DNA from: Lobosporangium transversale
Lineage: Eukaryota > Mortierellomycota > Mortierellomycetes > Mortierellales > Mortierellaceae
Assembly: GCF_002105155.1 (NCBI RefSeq)
Contig: NW_019028989.1
Coordinates: 62,001-126,000, forward strand
Direction: 5' to 3'
Length of the DNA: 64,000 bases
Positions 1 to 11,641 of the stretch are shown piece by piece. How positions within the stretch are numbered: position 1 is the stretch's first letter; the number at the start of each line of letters is the position of its first letter. A program made the position numbers and the translations under genes. The notes below the pieces were generated by a model, which was not told where the DNA came from, ran no database searches, and worked only from the letters and a program-made list of their open reading frames with translations.

Positions 1-1039
1 CCACCAAAAAATGGCGACCCTCCCGCTCCTCCTCCTCCTCCTCCTCCTTGCTGGAATTCGTTCTGGAATTGATTAGGACCATCCCCAAATTGCTGATCAT
101 CGCCTCCACTAGCTGAGATGCTACCATTCCTCTGAAATGTCGGGCTTCTATCATTGCGTCCTGTATTGTCATGATCGCCCCCGGGACTACCATCCATAGT
201 ATTGCCGCGACCACGCCCTGCGCCTCCAGGACCTCCTCCAACTCCCATTCCTCCTATGGGGCCGTTAGGGCCTCCAGGGCCAACCATAAATCTGACACCG
301 GGACCACCACGTCCTGCACCAGGGACTCCGCCATGTTGGTTCATAGGGTTCATCATAGGCATACCATTCATTCCCATTCCTGGTACAGGCATTCCTCGAC
401 CCATCATGTTAGGGATTCCGCCCATACCCATACCCATCCCTGGCATGGGTGGCATTCCTGGTAGTGGTAGTGGCATCATTCCAGGTGGAAGCCTTGGCAA
501 GCCGGCCATTCCAGCCATACCCATTGCAAGTTCAGGTGCCAATTCCATTAATGCTTTTGGATCCACATCAATCCCCTAAAAAATATATGCATAAAAATTT
601 GACCCGAATGAGGAACAAAAAAAAAAAAAAAAGAAAAAAAGAAAAGAAAAAGACAGTTCGAGAAGTCTGCAAGTGTTTTTCTTCTTACAGCGAATGGATT
701 GTCGCGCATCATTTTTTGCTTTTGACAATAAGCTCTCCAGGTGCCCTCATTAAATCCATAGTTGAAGTAATCTGTTAAGTCAGCGCCAGGTTTCCTCCAC
801 GGCTTGTCTTCAGCACCATCTAAATCCACATCATACAGTTCGACACCGTCAATGGATCCTACAGCATTAATATCCACACCGCCTGGTTTGGTTGCTCCAC
901 CTGATACCGCATCACCAGTTCCATTTGCATTGGTTCCTGTGCTCGCTCCTGATTTTGTTGGCACATTCGTCTTGATATTTACAACAGTTTGTCTAAATAG
1001 ATAATGAGAGTACAAAAAATGAAAAAAATGAAAAAAATG

Positions 1040-1074
<35 letters not shown>

Positions 1075-1671
1075 GAGGAAAGAAAAGAATAAGATTACTA
1101 TATTAAAAGAATTTAGTTTACTTTGATGGCCCTGTAGTTTCTCTCCTGCTCTCCTCACTATCCATGACAATCTCGATATCCTAGAAAAAAAAAAAAAATA
1201 AAATGAAATAAAACACGATCATATAAGAATACAGAAAGTACATGGGGAAGTGGAAAGGAGTTTTGGTAGTATAGATCACGAAAGACGATCGTGCTGGTTA
1301 GTAATTTTTTTTAATTTTTTTATAAAAAAGACTTACTGATTCACTATCTTCTTCAGATTCCTCGTCATCATCCTCTTCTTCAGCATCTTCTTCACCATCT
1401 CCAGCTTCGCTTTGATCCTCATTATTGCTCGTTTCTGTTCCTGTTCCTGTTCCCCCAGCTCCAGCTTTCTTATTTGTCGAACTACTGCCGTCTGTTTTTG
1501 CTGCTTCTTCTTCTGCTGATTGTGTAGCTGAGGTTGTTCCAGACGTGACTCGAACCTCGGTCGAACTAGATGAAGTAAAAAGATTAAGCGCATTCCCAAG
1601 GAAGAAAGGAAAAGGTAAATAAAGGTGATTCCAAGGTTCTGCACGCTCTTCTCATTTTCTTTTCCTTTTGT

Positions 1672-1724
<53 letters not shown>

Positions 1725-2010
1725 GGAAAACATACTTGGATCCCCCGCCTCCTACACCATAAAGGTCGAAAGATTCTGTATCTTGTGCTAATAAGAAGAT
1801 GGCGTTAAAATCGGTAAGAGCGATCATATTAGTTTCATTTGATAAAAAAAAAGATTATGGAGAGCTTTGTTTCCCACCTCTCTCCTTTTCGCCATGGAAA
1901 AAAAACTCATGTGGCTAACCTTCTATTGTTGGAGTAGGTACATTTGTAGGTTCTGATGAGCCGTACAGAAATTCGTCATCGTCCATGTCATCTGGTATGT
2001 TGGAACTCAT
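1..2010 (-). CDS. FIP1: Fip1-like pre-mRNA 3'-end processing factor (partial, 3' end beyond the window)
   Basis: Subunit of the nuclear cleavage and polyadenylation factor, where Fip1 tethers poly(A) polymerase to the 3'-end machinery. I read six exons on the minus strand: 2010-1920, 1787-1736, 1565-1337, 1180-1122, 992-689 and 575 to the window edge; phases agree at every junction. The protein opens with [17 protein letters not shown], an acidic Fip1-type N-terminus, followed by a Glu/Asp-rich stretch. The diagnostic Fip1 motif [18 protein letters not shown] lies at about 754-808. Downstream comes a Met/Gly/Pro-rich tail, as in fungal and animal Fip1. The introns carry long A/T homopolymers, including T28 followed directly by A24 at 1673-1724. 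The stop codon is outside the window. The identification is secure; the exact start rests on the family-like N-terminus. Confidence 0.87.
1673..1724. repeat. Self-complementary T28-A24 tract inside a FIP1 intron
   Basis: A run of 28 T is followed directly by a run of 24 A. On the coding (minus) strand this also reads T24 then A28, so the intron RNA could fold into an A-U hairpin. It lies between exons 2 and 3 of FIP1. It could also be partly an assembly artefact. Confidence 0.8.
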
Positions 2011-2332
2011 GGTAGTATGTAAGGTATTTATTTTATTTTTTGAAGCAATCCGTTTATGTGTTCCCGTTAATTTAGCAGAGAAAAATGAGGCTATAACCAA
2101 AAAAAAAAGAGATTGAAAAGGTCTTTTTCTTTTCCTGAATCCAGATCCTGCTATGGTTGATGTCGTTCAAAACTTAAAGTGTCTAAGTTGAACAATATCC
2201 CTTCTCCCTTCTTGTACTGCACTTGACCCAAGGTCGCGAGCATTCATGCGTTTCACATAAGCCACACAGACTTCTGAAGTGGAAGACAATAGTCACATGA
2301 TCAAAACTAAAGCAGCCCAAAATTCTAGCTAG
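2011..2332. other. Intergenic: FIP1 upstream region
   Basis: No coding potential was recognised here. It holds the presumed FIP1 promoter and 5' leader, between the FIP1 start and the decayed helicase relic. Confidence 0.5.
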
Positions 2333-2986
2333 GACATACGATTGGCTGAGATTGTTCGCCGGATATCGAGCACACATCACGCTGAAAATACTGAGTCACT
2401 ACATCAAATGCTCCAGGAAAAAGGTTTCCATGAGATGTGCGTGACCAAGAATACATCGGAAGCTGACAAGCACAATATAGTCAAGAATATCAACAGTCGC
2501 ATGGCTAACCTTGACTACTTTATCAATACTCCTAGTATCTCGGCGGGTATTGATTACAATGTCAGGGATCATGTAAACTATGTTGTAGGATTCTTCAGCA
2601 CTCATAGTAAAGTCAATGTGGAGACATGTAGACAGATAATGCAGTATGTCAGGCATGTCAAGTCCTACACGTACCTGGCTCACGTCGATAGAGCCACAAA
2701 TAATCCACCAACTTCAGTCCTAGGTGTCCGCGATTGGATTATCAACTAGTACAGCATTATGAAATGCGAAAAAAGAGGGTTTTTAGGACTTAAATTACAT
2801 GCCAGCTATGGAGAAGCCCTCACGCTAGTTGAGGATGACTTCTACAATCAACTGTGTATCCGCATACATATCAAGGAGAACTTATCGTTGAATGGCTTTA
2901 TACAACGGTTCATACAGCAGATGGCGGATGCTGTTACGTACCGAGGCTTGGGGGTAATAAGATGTATGAGACAGAAGAGTTGTTGA
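2333..2986 (+). pseudogene. Decayed fragment of an origin-binding-protein-like superfamily 2 helicase
   Basis: One forward frame opens just after a stop at 2330-2332 and runs to a TAG at 2747-2749. The same frame then continues open to 2986. The stretch TPSISAGIDYN, then GFFSTHSKVNVETCRQIMQYVR, resembles the C-terminal helicase motifs of the replication origin-binding protein family (Pfam Herpes_ori_bp type), where a 'TP-x-AG' motif precedes a 'Q-x-x-R-x-R' motif. Such helicases occur in large DNA viruses and as scattered copies in fungal genomes. No start codon or upstream ATPase motifs are present, and the frame is broken by at least one stop. Coding-like sequence in another frame follows at 2854-3069, suggesting a further frameshift. 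I infer a truncated, non-functional relic; the family call is from motif memory only. Confidence 0.5.
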
Positions 2987-3069
2987 AGCTTAAAGTATTA
3001 GACTTGTTGTGGGATCGCAAGCGCATCTGGGATAGTCATTTTTCCTTTCAAGAGACTTCCTCCGGATGA

Positions 3070-3367
3070 ACAGCTTCAACTCCTTTGCGCTACTGTTATA
3101 GCATTATCTGCTACTTGGCCCGCGGGAGCAGTGCTGCTGGCTCCAACGGAACAGATGTGTCTGTTTAAGGACGTCAAAAGCCACTGTTTTATCTTCATTC
3201 ACCAGAAAGAACATCCTTCGGCTCGCCACCAGCCTAAATTCCGTCCTCAGGCTGGTGACGGTTCTAAAATTTATATCGTCCCTGGATTTAGGAAATAAAA
3301 AAAGAGGCGGCGTATGCGATTTAAAAAAAATGTTGGCTCACGTAAAATATCGAGTTTGGTCTCAGGC

Positions 3368-3403
<36 letters not shown>

Positions 3404-3502
3404 TTCAAGTATATATTTATTTTATGTATTTATTATGAGAAAAAAGGAGGAAATGAAATGAAAAGAAATAATAAAGAGAATGCTATTATAACTATGTAGC
3501 TG
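3070..3502. other. Intergenic with a long poly-A tract
   Basis: No gene was recognised. The stretch may hold further unreadable remnants of the preceding helicase relic, then a run of about 32 A at 3369-3400, then AT-rich sequence down to the convergent end of the bestrophin gene. Confidence 0.5.
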
Positions 3503-5136
3503 TTAATCGTTCGAAGTATCTGCACCAACACCTATTGCTGCAACGCTACTTATATTTCCGTCACCGTTATCATTATCCTTGCGCTGGGGCTGAGCAGACT
3601 TTTGATGCTTGACCCTTGCCTTTTCCTTCTCCTCTTCCTCTTTGGTGTAACGAGGGTTTTCAGACTGCATTAACGAATGAACTTCATCTAGAGATAAAAG
3701 GGACAGATCTCTAGCAGAGAGATGCGACTGGACCAATGGGTAATTGTTCTCCGAGAAAATCCACTCTGCAGGCACAGGGGCCCTCGCTGCCACCATTGAA
3801 TCAACCTCGGCTTGGATCACCTTGCAGAAATCATCCAGTGGCAAATCATTGTAATCATCATTAAACGGATTTTCGATCTCATAACCTATACCCAGAATAC
3901 CAAGCAAAGTAAAAGCAGCCAACATCGTGGCTGGAATCATGACAGCACCCATGTTAGATACGAGTTGGAAAGGAAGAGCGAGGAGATAGATCCAAGTGGC
4001 ATGATGCAGGTGAATTGAATAAGCCAAAGGGATGGGTGTACGGAGAATGCGTTCAAATCCTGTTAGGCAGTCCATCATTGAGACAAGAGCATTGTTCATC
4101 ACGGTCACGGAGGAAGCGTCAATCTTGCCTTTGTTACTGCAGCTCTTAATATAACTTCCAATGTAGTATGACAATTCCACAGGAATATTGGTGGGTGTCA
4201 AGAGGTCGAAGGCGAGCGCTTGCTTAGATCTGACTTCTCGACGAGCAAACATTCTACTGATGAATCCTGATGGTTTTTGTTGCTGTTGTTGTCGTACTTG
4301 TACCTGTGTAGGGGAAAGATTCTGCAAATCTTCTGTAGGGATATCGATGCGCCACTCCATAGGTTGAGTGGAGGTAGGGATTGAGTATTTAGGAATATGA
4401 GAGAGAAGCTTGATCATGTCATCATAATTGTAGCCGTATTCATCACGCAGGTAATGCTTTGTTGCAAATGCAAAAGCTACAAGGAGGTTAATGGCTGATT
4501 TCTTTTCAAGCAAGTCGCGGGTTTCGGTTTCTTGTACGCAGACCCAAATAGTACGAGTCAAATTACGGATACAGAGCGTCATTTGAGACCAAAGACGACG
4601 ACCTTCCCAGTAACGATCGTAGGCTAATTTGGAAAAGGGAAAATAAAAGTAAAATGAAATAAAATTATTGGCATGAGAATGCCCTATTAATGCATGTGAT
4701 GGTGGCACAAGCATGCTCTAACCGTCTTTTTATTTCGTATGAAGCCACACGAATCACGAATCAATGTCAATTGAGAGTGTTTTTACTTACCAGTGTTGGT
4801 TCTGAAGACCAGTAAGAGGGAGACAACCATGCCCATCACTGAAACGAGACTCTAGATTGTGGGGAAGGAGTTCATTTAGGCGCGAAGCATAGTTTCAGTA
4901 TATCAATTAGTCAAAAAAACAATATTTACCCTTAAGCAGCGATCAAATTCACAATGACTTACAAGTGAGTATGGCATTTTCCAGCTGCTAAACCTGAAGA
5001 TGAGATAGACAATAGCTGAGAAGAGGCCGATGAGGAGGAGCTGCCGCCAGATGGCAAGGATGACAGTGCCCTTGAGTCGCAACATCAAAGGCCGCCTACT
5101 ACTCACATGGACGGTAGTACCATACTTGCGAGGCAT
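3503..5136 (-). CDS. Bestrophin/UPF0187-family anion channel
   Basis: Membrane protein of the bestrophin (RFP-TM, Pfam PF01062) family, anion channels in animals with many fungal members. Three exons, phases consistent: 5136-4963, 4851-4791 and 4623-3503, giving about 451 residues. The N-terminus carries RPLMLRLKGTVILAIWRQLLLIG, the first membrane helix of the family. Exon 2 and the start of exon 3 encode SLLLVFRTN joined to AYDRYWEGRRLW, the family signature (RTN...AYDRYWEGR), placed across the splice junction. Later hydrophobic segments (IHLHHATWIYLLALPFQL; GAVMIPATMLAAFTLLGILGIGYEIENPF) match the C-terminal helices and the 'G-x-EIENPF' motif. The tail is charged and probably cytosolic. The upstream leader is pyrimidine-rich. 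Substrate and membrane cannot be told from the sequence. Confidence 0.88.
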
Positions 5137-6960
5137 ATTGGCAATATTTTTAAGAATGAGATGTAAGTGTAAGTGGGTAAAATACAGAGAATGAGACACA
5201 GAAAAAAAGATGAAAAGTAAATAAGAAGGAAATAGAGCAAAGTAAAGGTAAAAAGACAAATAGAAAGGGTGAAGAAAGAGGGAGCAAATAAAGAGAAGAA
5301 GAGAGGGATACGCGAGAAAAAAGTAGTAAAGTAAAAGTAAAGATGGGAGGACAAGTAGAAATAAAGAAGAAAAGAGAGTAGAAGAGAGTGGAGAAAATGA
5401 CGTTGGCAAATGGTGAGAGGACGATGTGAAGCGCGGTTTGTCCGTTAGCGATGGAGTGGTTTTTAATTTGAAGGCAGCGAATCGCATTGCGCCCAGAATT
5501 AAGCTTGAACAAATCGTATTGAAGCCGTTAAAGAAGAGATGAACAGATTGCTGCCTTTCTTCCTTTCGCCCTGTGTATCACCGATTTTAGCTGCATATCA
5601 ACATGGGAAATACAATGTTGAGTCTCCGCACTGCCCAAGGGATGCGATAGGCAATGATTTACCTTCTAACCGTTTATAGGTTGTGTGCGCGGGAGTTTAT
5701 TCTACACATAAACATGAACTACTATTTGTCATTGTAGTTGTTGTTTTTGCCACCCTTGTTTCTCGTTCCTGTCTGTTCAATTGCTATGACCGAAGACATT
5801 GAGCCCTCCAAGATAAACAAAGTGGTTTAGACTGTAGGCGTATACGAAATCGACATGTTCATCATAAGGCATGAATGGTCTCTCGCAGTTAAACATTACA
5901 CAAAGTGTTGCTTGAGGACTAAAAATGATCCATGGATATCGATGCCCTCTTACCCAGCATCGCCTCTTTTGTCTCTTGCTCTCATCCCCATTCTCACTCT
6001 CAATGTTTAAGTTTCGTTCCTTTCGTTACTCCGGAAAAGTTGAAAGAACACATATGCTTTTTTTTTTTCCCTTTACAGAACCATCAGCCCACCTATTATT
6101 CGCCCATATAAACATCGTCGCAAAAAAAACCTGGGACCTTGACCAATGTGGTCCCAGCCCAATCAGGCGAGGAAAGAAGGTACGGATACTTGAACAAAGA
6201 CAGGAAAGAAGGATGCTTTTCTTTATTCGACCAAAGAGGGAATGAATGAAAACGGAAAAACTCAGCTGTAGAGACTTTACGAAATTTGAAGAGATCGTTG
6301 TCGAGTCTTTTTGGCCGAATTGAAAAACTGCGTTGCCGCAGTTTATAAATTGTTATCCTTGACTGCAAAATAAAAGAAAAATGGAGCCATTCCATTCACA
6401 AAGCCAATCGACAGGTCAGAGGATCTAATATAATGTGTGCTATGGCCGTGATTTGATGCTTTCGGACTAGCACACAAGCAATAGTTTTTTTTTTTTTTTT
6501 TATTTTTTTTTTTTTTTAAATAAATAATAACCGAAGCGCTCTTTATTAAAAAAAAAAAAAAAAAAAAAGTCAATGATAGGAAGCTAAATAGCTCAGCAGG
6601 TGACAATGCGTTCTCTTGCAATGCACTAAGCAATCCTTTTTACCGGCCAGGATCCCATTGTAGACGTCCAACTCGAGGATATCTCTCGCGCTTTTCATTG
6701 AGCTTTAAGGCAGCAAGCGTGACACGACCTTGACAAATTGTCAAAAACGTTGTCATCTTCAATAAGGATTGAATCTTAATTTGAATCTGAATCTGGTTCT
6801 GATGTTGATAATGATATTGAAGTTGGAACCAAAATCCGGATCGATTTTGATGTATGGAGCGATTGGCGGCGGCTGTGAGGGCTATTGAGTGCTTTCCAAA
6901 AGACATAGCAACAGAAACAAAAAGAGCTACGATAATAAAGGCAATGGCAATTTTGGTACT
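5137..6960. other. Gene-poor intergenic region between bestrophin and LTO1
   Basis: 1.8 kb with no gene I can support. Bases 5140-5400 are strongly C/T-rich on the minus strand and are probably the bestrophin promoter/leader; the apparent Phe/Leu/Ser-rich frames there are a product of that composition. A/T homopolymers lie at 6486-6518 and 6549-6568. A tRNA-like A-box stretch near 6590 was considered and rejected. Confidence 0.5.
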
Positions 6961-7607
6961 TCAATAAGACATGACGCTCTTAGGTCCCGCATATCGCTCA
7001 GATGTCTGCATTGCTGAAGCAACTGTCTTGAATCTGCCTCGAATCCTGTCTAGAAGAGCAATGATGTCGTCATCCAGCGTGTTTTGGCGTGGAAATGAGT
7101 TGATCAGATCAAGCAGTGAGCCGATTTTCTTCAATGTTCTTGAAAAAAGAAAAATAAGAAATAGATATAATTAGAGCTTTTAAAACTAATAAAATGAAAT
7201 GAATAAATAAAAAACAACAACGATGAACTTACTTCTCCGAGATGCGTTCAGGATCTAGCAGAGCGAGACTTTTCCACACTTTAGCACATCCAGCATAGTA
7301 GCCGATCTCACGAGAAAATTCAAAACCCTTTTCGCAACCCATGACTCTTCCTTCAATAACTCCGTTTCGCACTCCTGCAATTAGCCCGTCCTCGCGACCA
7401 TACTCCACAAACCTATGGAATTTAAAAGAAGTTCGGAGTATGAGTTAAGAGAGGTAGCAATAAATTGTAAATAAAGGATTTAAACTGATCAGATGTATTT
7501 TAGCATCTTATTCCACTGTATTCTCCATATTCATCGACCTACATATTCTCAAGATGAACTAAGTTGTCAAGATCCAACTCCTTGGGTAATTGTTGTTCAG
7601 CATCCAT
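6961..7607 (-). CDS. LTO1: Lto1/ORAOV1-family protein (Yae1-Lto1 Fe-S adaptor)
   Basis: Small cytosolic adaptor which, with Yae1, recruits the ABC protein Rli1/ABCE1 to the cytosolic Fe-S cluster machinery. Three exons with matching phases: 7607-7543, 7412-7233 and 7138-6961, giving about 140 residues. The start at 7607 gives MDAEQQLPKELDLDNLVHLENM, joined to FVEYGREDGLIAGVRNG. The centre shows the family's repeated G-x3 pattern (G..DG..AG..NG..EG..MG...GF...R.IGYYAG). The last exon carries LLDRIRGRFK, typical of the C-terminal helix. The protein ends in Met-Ser-Tyr, close to the C-terminal [LIM]-[DES]-[WF] signal used to reach the Fe-S targeting complex. It is divergent from the next gene, with only about 180 bp between the inferred starts, including a T run. 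Confidence 0.87.
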
Positions 7608-7787
7608 TATGTTTTTTTTTTTTTTTTTTTTTTTTTTTAGTAAACGTGCTTATGCAATTCAGAAATGAAAGAAGGAATACAGAGTTGCTGTGTTGTTTGT
7701 AAACTGAAAGCAGTCATGAATGTCAAAAAGATGAATGCTTACTCTTTTTTTCTCCTTCCATCGCCCCTTCACTGGGATGAAAGATCA

Positions 7788-10700
7788 ATGGTCGCGTCTC
7801 CGCCCGAGTCTGACTCGCACGAGAATATCGCTACTATTTCATGGGAAGCCTTTGAACCAAATAGAACCGAGTTTTCAATAACTGCTACGCCAGTAGATAC
7901 AGAGAACAGCAGCTCTTCAACACACATACACAAAGACACAAGCATTGGGACGGGAACAGGAACAAATTTCCATGGTTATCTCTATACGCTCGATATCTCA
8001 CGCATCCAGCGGCTCTTACGACCTATAAAAGCAAAGCTAGCTGCTCTTCACCTCGAAATTAAAAGCTCACCTTCCTTAGGATTGACACCTCCTTTAACAC
8101 CAAGTAATGTTACCGACTCGACAATAGAATCGAGTTCCACTTATGAAAGCGATTATGACGGCAATTATAGTATTGACGACAATAGCAATAATTATCAATC
8201 TTTCCCTCAAAATCATCAAAAAAACCCCCGTCACCCTATGTCCTTCACTCGATCGTCACGCAATTACTATCTTCAACAAAAGCAACGACAGCAACAACAA
8301 CAACAGGATCGATGCCATCGTTATGTATCATCATCGCCATCCTCACCACCCTTCTTAAGACTCATATTGTTGGGGGATGAAACGAATCCAAAGGGCTCAA
8401 AAAGCGATTTACAAGCTAAGATCAATGGACTTGTCAAACGCTTTCAATCATCTTTTCAAAACCAATTTAAGGATGTAGTCGAAAAAGTATGGTGGCAACC
8501 ATTCTGTGAAAACCATAACCTCCCATTTACGTCGAATGAAAATGTGTTTTCTGAAGTGGGTTATACACCTTGCAGTACCCTGACACTGGGAGCCATCAGT
8601 GCATTTTCAATTGGAAGAATTGTAGCCCGAATCCCTGACAGCAATTCAATTCTAGTGGAGAGATATTACAGCGTCATGCCTGCTTATATGCGCAGGTAAG
8701 GGGGGAGGGTTTGTCTCAAATACTTATCAGGCTTCGAAATGTTTATTCAGCAATACTACTACTAATAAAACTTGTTTCAACCAAAAGTCGCCAGTATAAA
8801 TCATTAATTTTCTTCTTATCTTTTGATGATATAGATTTGCATTGCTTGAGCATCTTGTTGAGTTATGCATCACTCAGATACCGATTGGAAATTTGATTTT
8901 GCCACTTGTCAATATCTGCGTCAGATATAGGGCAGATTACCAGGTATTGTTCACAGATGTTATGTACTTATTTCATCAACCAGTCGTGTCCATTATTTCC
9001 ATTTATTATTAAACATATACTCCTTTTTTTTTTTTTTTTTTTTTTCAGGTGTTGCGGTTACTTGAGTGCTTAGTAGCTATCCAAGACAGAACATTTCATC
9101 TGGATTTGTACTGGGCATACAAGGTTACATGCAGTATCGATTGTGGAGAGAGCTGGATCAACATTCTATCGGGTATGGTAACGACGGCAATAGCAGTGGC
9201 GGGCACCGCGAATAGTGGCGTCAACGTGAAAGCTAAAGCCGAAACTAGATCCAAAACCAAAGCCACAGAAGCTAAAGCCAACAACAACACCAACAATCTT
9301 CCTTTTTTTATAACAGATCGTTTTCAAAGCTTTCTCGATCAGATTTTGCCACATCATCGTGCGATCCTTATCCAAACATTGTTTAATGGGCTTATGGATC
9401 AAGCGCCGTCATCAGCACAATCATCATCACTACAAAACCATCATATTGTGCGTATCATCACCGACAGGATGAACAGATTATGGGCTCCTTCATTAATTGA
9501 AAATTCATTACAGCTCTTAGAAAATGTCACAGCAGGTGGCTCAGCAATGGTAACAACGGCAATGGCGATGACAAAACAACAGAGTGTAATATTGGAAAAG
9601 TACCGCGAGGTGATTGAAAATGTTGCAAAGCCTCTAATAATGAGAACCACTGAGGAGAAGGACCAGGTTGATGATAATGACTGTATAAGGAAGCAATGTA
9701 GAGGTGCAGGACTTGCTTTAGCTCTTCATTCATTATACCTTGCAGTTGTGGTGCCTTTACCATCATCATCAGCTGCCAATCATAGTAAATGGAAAAACGA
9801 TGAGGGCAAAAAAGAACAAGAGTGGGTTGATTTGTTGATGGGAAGCCAATTTTGCTATTCCAGTGAACACCATATTCAATCGGAAGACTTTGATGTGGTG
9901 ATCCAATCCTACAGAAGTCCCTTGAACCTTAATGGATTGGCAGTTGTCTTGGATGCGGCCGGATTACATATGTTTGCCATAAAGTTGATTGAACGAATCT
10001 TAAACAGCTATCCCAGCTTGCGCGGATATTCACGAGATGGCTTTTCTGAATATGAATCCAATGTAACGAGTACAGATCTGAAGTTATTTTTGCAAGAAGT
10101 GAAAGGAAGACAGGCTCGAAAAGAATTCGAAGATTTGTGGTAAGATGGGGCTACTGCCCTTCACTTTTTTATTATTATCATTACTACAATCCTCCCTCAT
10201 TAAGTTTTTTAAAACCTTCATCTCTAGGCAATACGACGAATTACTTGGTGACTGGGTTGAGCGTGTTGATCGTGTTAAGCGTGTTGATCGTGATAGCTCT
10301 GTCAATGACGATGACGAATCAAGGACTCTCAGCTTTGGAAGTACGAGTGACAGTGATGATAGTAGCAGCAGACCAAGGGTTACAGGAGCAGAAGTAAAAG
10401 CGGCGAAATCAAATACAAAAGCAAACTTGAAATCAAAGGTTGAAACGCAACTCCGGCATCAGCCCTACACCTCACGCCAGCCGTTATCGCCCTTAAAAGG
10501 AAAGAAGTCCTATCAGAGCCATCGACCACAAAGAAAAAAACATTTCATCATCTCTTCAGAAACAGAGCCAGAGCCAGAATCAAGACCAGAACAAGATTAC
10601 TGCGCTAAAAGCAATGGTGAAGGTAGCAATGATAGCGATGACGAAAGCGAGTGTTACGTCAATCATGACTACGATATCAGGGATGATGATAGTAATGATA

Positions 10701-11338
10701 TTGACTACCGTAGCAGCCAGGATTGGCATAGCTCATCATCATCATCATCAGACATCAATAAAGCACAGTTTGTGCGATCAACCAAATCCCTATTCAACTC
10801 TCGTTCTCGCTTTCAAACTCGTTCCCGTTTATCATCGTTATCAAGACTAGGGCATAGACCAGGGCATAGACCAGGGCATAGACCAGGGCATAGACCAGGG
10901 CATAGACCAGGGCATAGATCAGGGTATAGGCTAGAGTCAGAGTTTGGGTCAGGGCCAGAGTCAGAGTCAGAGTCAGAGTCAGAGTCAGAGTCAGAGTCAG
11001 AGTCAGAGTCAGAGTCAGGATCAAACTTTAAGTCAAGCTCAAGCTTGGATTCGCAGCATAGTTGCCCCAATATTTCAAAGAAACGTTCACAGATACGATC
11101 TATAAAATTTGAGACAGCATGCAAGAGGCGAAGAACTGTAGACGACGGTGATGACGATACGAATGAGCTTACTGTCGCCAGTACCATGAGTACTATCATT
11201 TATGATAGTGTGCTTGAGGCCTCCGAATTTGAGGAGGAGGATGGAGAAGTGGAAGGGGAGGACGACTGGATTCAGACTCAAGAAGAAACCGATGAAGAAC
11301 CTAGTGTGAAGGACAGCTCTCATTACGAGGAGAATTGA
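7788..11338 (+). CDS. Large conserved-looking protein with repeat-rich acidic tail, function unknown
   Basis: I do not recognise this gene. Four exons with consistent phases: 7788-8695, 8835-8943, 9049-10139 and 10228-11338, giving about 1072 residues. The start is uncertain: the reading frame is open upstream to about 7665, and 7788 is simply a plausible ATG. The front half is Ser/Thr/Gln-rich. The middle (exons 1-3) looks like a folded helical region, for example KRFQSSFQNQFKDVVEKVWW, FALLEHLVELCITQIPIGNLILPL and VLDAAGLHMFAIKLIERILNSY. The last exon is disordered and acidic, with a GHRP tetrapeptide repeat, a Ser-Glu dipeptide repeat and a basic KRRR patch before an Asp/Glu-rich end, suggesting a nuclear protein. 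No catalytic motif was seen. The splice junctions hold an otherwise long frame, so it is very likely a real gene. Confidence 0.72.
10849..10932 (+). repeat. 12-bp tandem repeat (GHRP-coding minisatellite)
   Basis: Seven tandem copies of the 12-mer AGGGCATAGACC, the first five perfect and the last two diverged. They lie in frame in the last exon of the unknown gene and encode repeated Gly-His-Arg-Pro. Confidence 0.9.
10955..11019 (+). repeat. 6-bp tandem repeat (Ser-Glu-coding microsatellite)
   Basis: About ten tandem copies of the hexamer AGAGTC encode a Ser-Glu dipeptide run in the same exon. In-frame hexamers keep the reading frame when the copy number changes, so length polymorphism would be tolerated. 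Confidence 0.9.
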
Positions 11339-11641
11339 GCTAGGAAAGGCGAAGATGAAGATGAAGATGAAGAGGGAGAGGGAGAGGAAGAAGAGCTGGA
11401 AGGCATTAAGACGAATAGAAAGAGGGGCTCGTTTCATGTGAACTCACCCCACTCCATGACAAGGACAAAACCAAACGAGCTTGCTTTCTGGATTTGAGCA
11501 TCTTTCATTGTGAATGACAATCAAGAAGATTAATTGCATTTTTTTTAATGCAGATTTACTTCGCTACTTTTTATCATATTGTACTCATTACTAATATATT
11601 AAGTTGTATTTGTATTACAAAATAAAAATAAAAAAAACATC
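11339..11641. other. Convergent 3' intergenic spacer
   Basis: About 300 bp between two convergent genes. It begins with a GA-rich run (11352-11400), then becomes AT-rich, with AATAAAAATAAA-like A-rich elements near 11620 that could serve polyadenylation. No gene was seen. Confidence 0.5.

Noticed and set aside
5103-5512. Phe/Leu/Ser-rich reverse frames upstream of bestrophin
   Set aside because: Compositional product of a C/T-rich leader; no domain, several overlapping frames.
6585-6675. tRNA-like stretch (TAGCTCAGCAGG, similar to an A box)
   Set aside because: The D-stem does not pair and no proper B box (GGTTCGAATCC-like) follows; at most a decayed fragment.
10849-10932. CRISPR-like direct repeats
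   Set aside because: Tandem 12-mers without spacers, inside a coding exon of a eukaryote.
10794-11199. Reverse-strand frames of repeated Leu-Thr or Asp-Ser over the unknown gene
   Set aside because: Shadows of the in-frame 12-mer and 6-mer repeats of the real forward gene.
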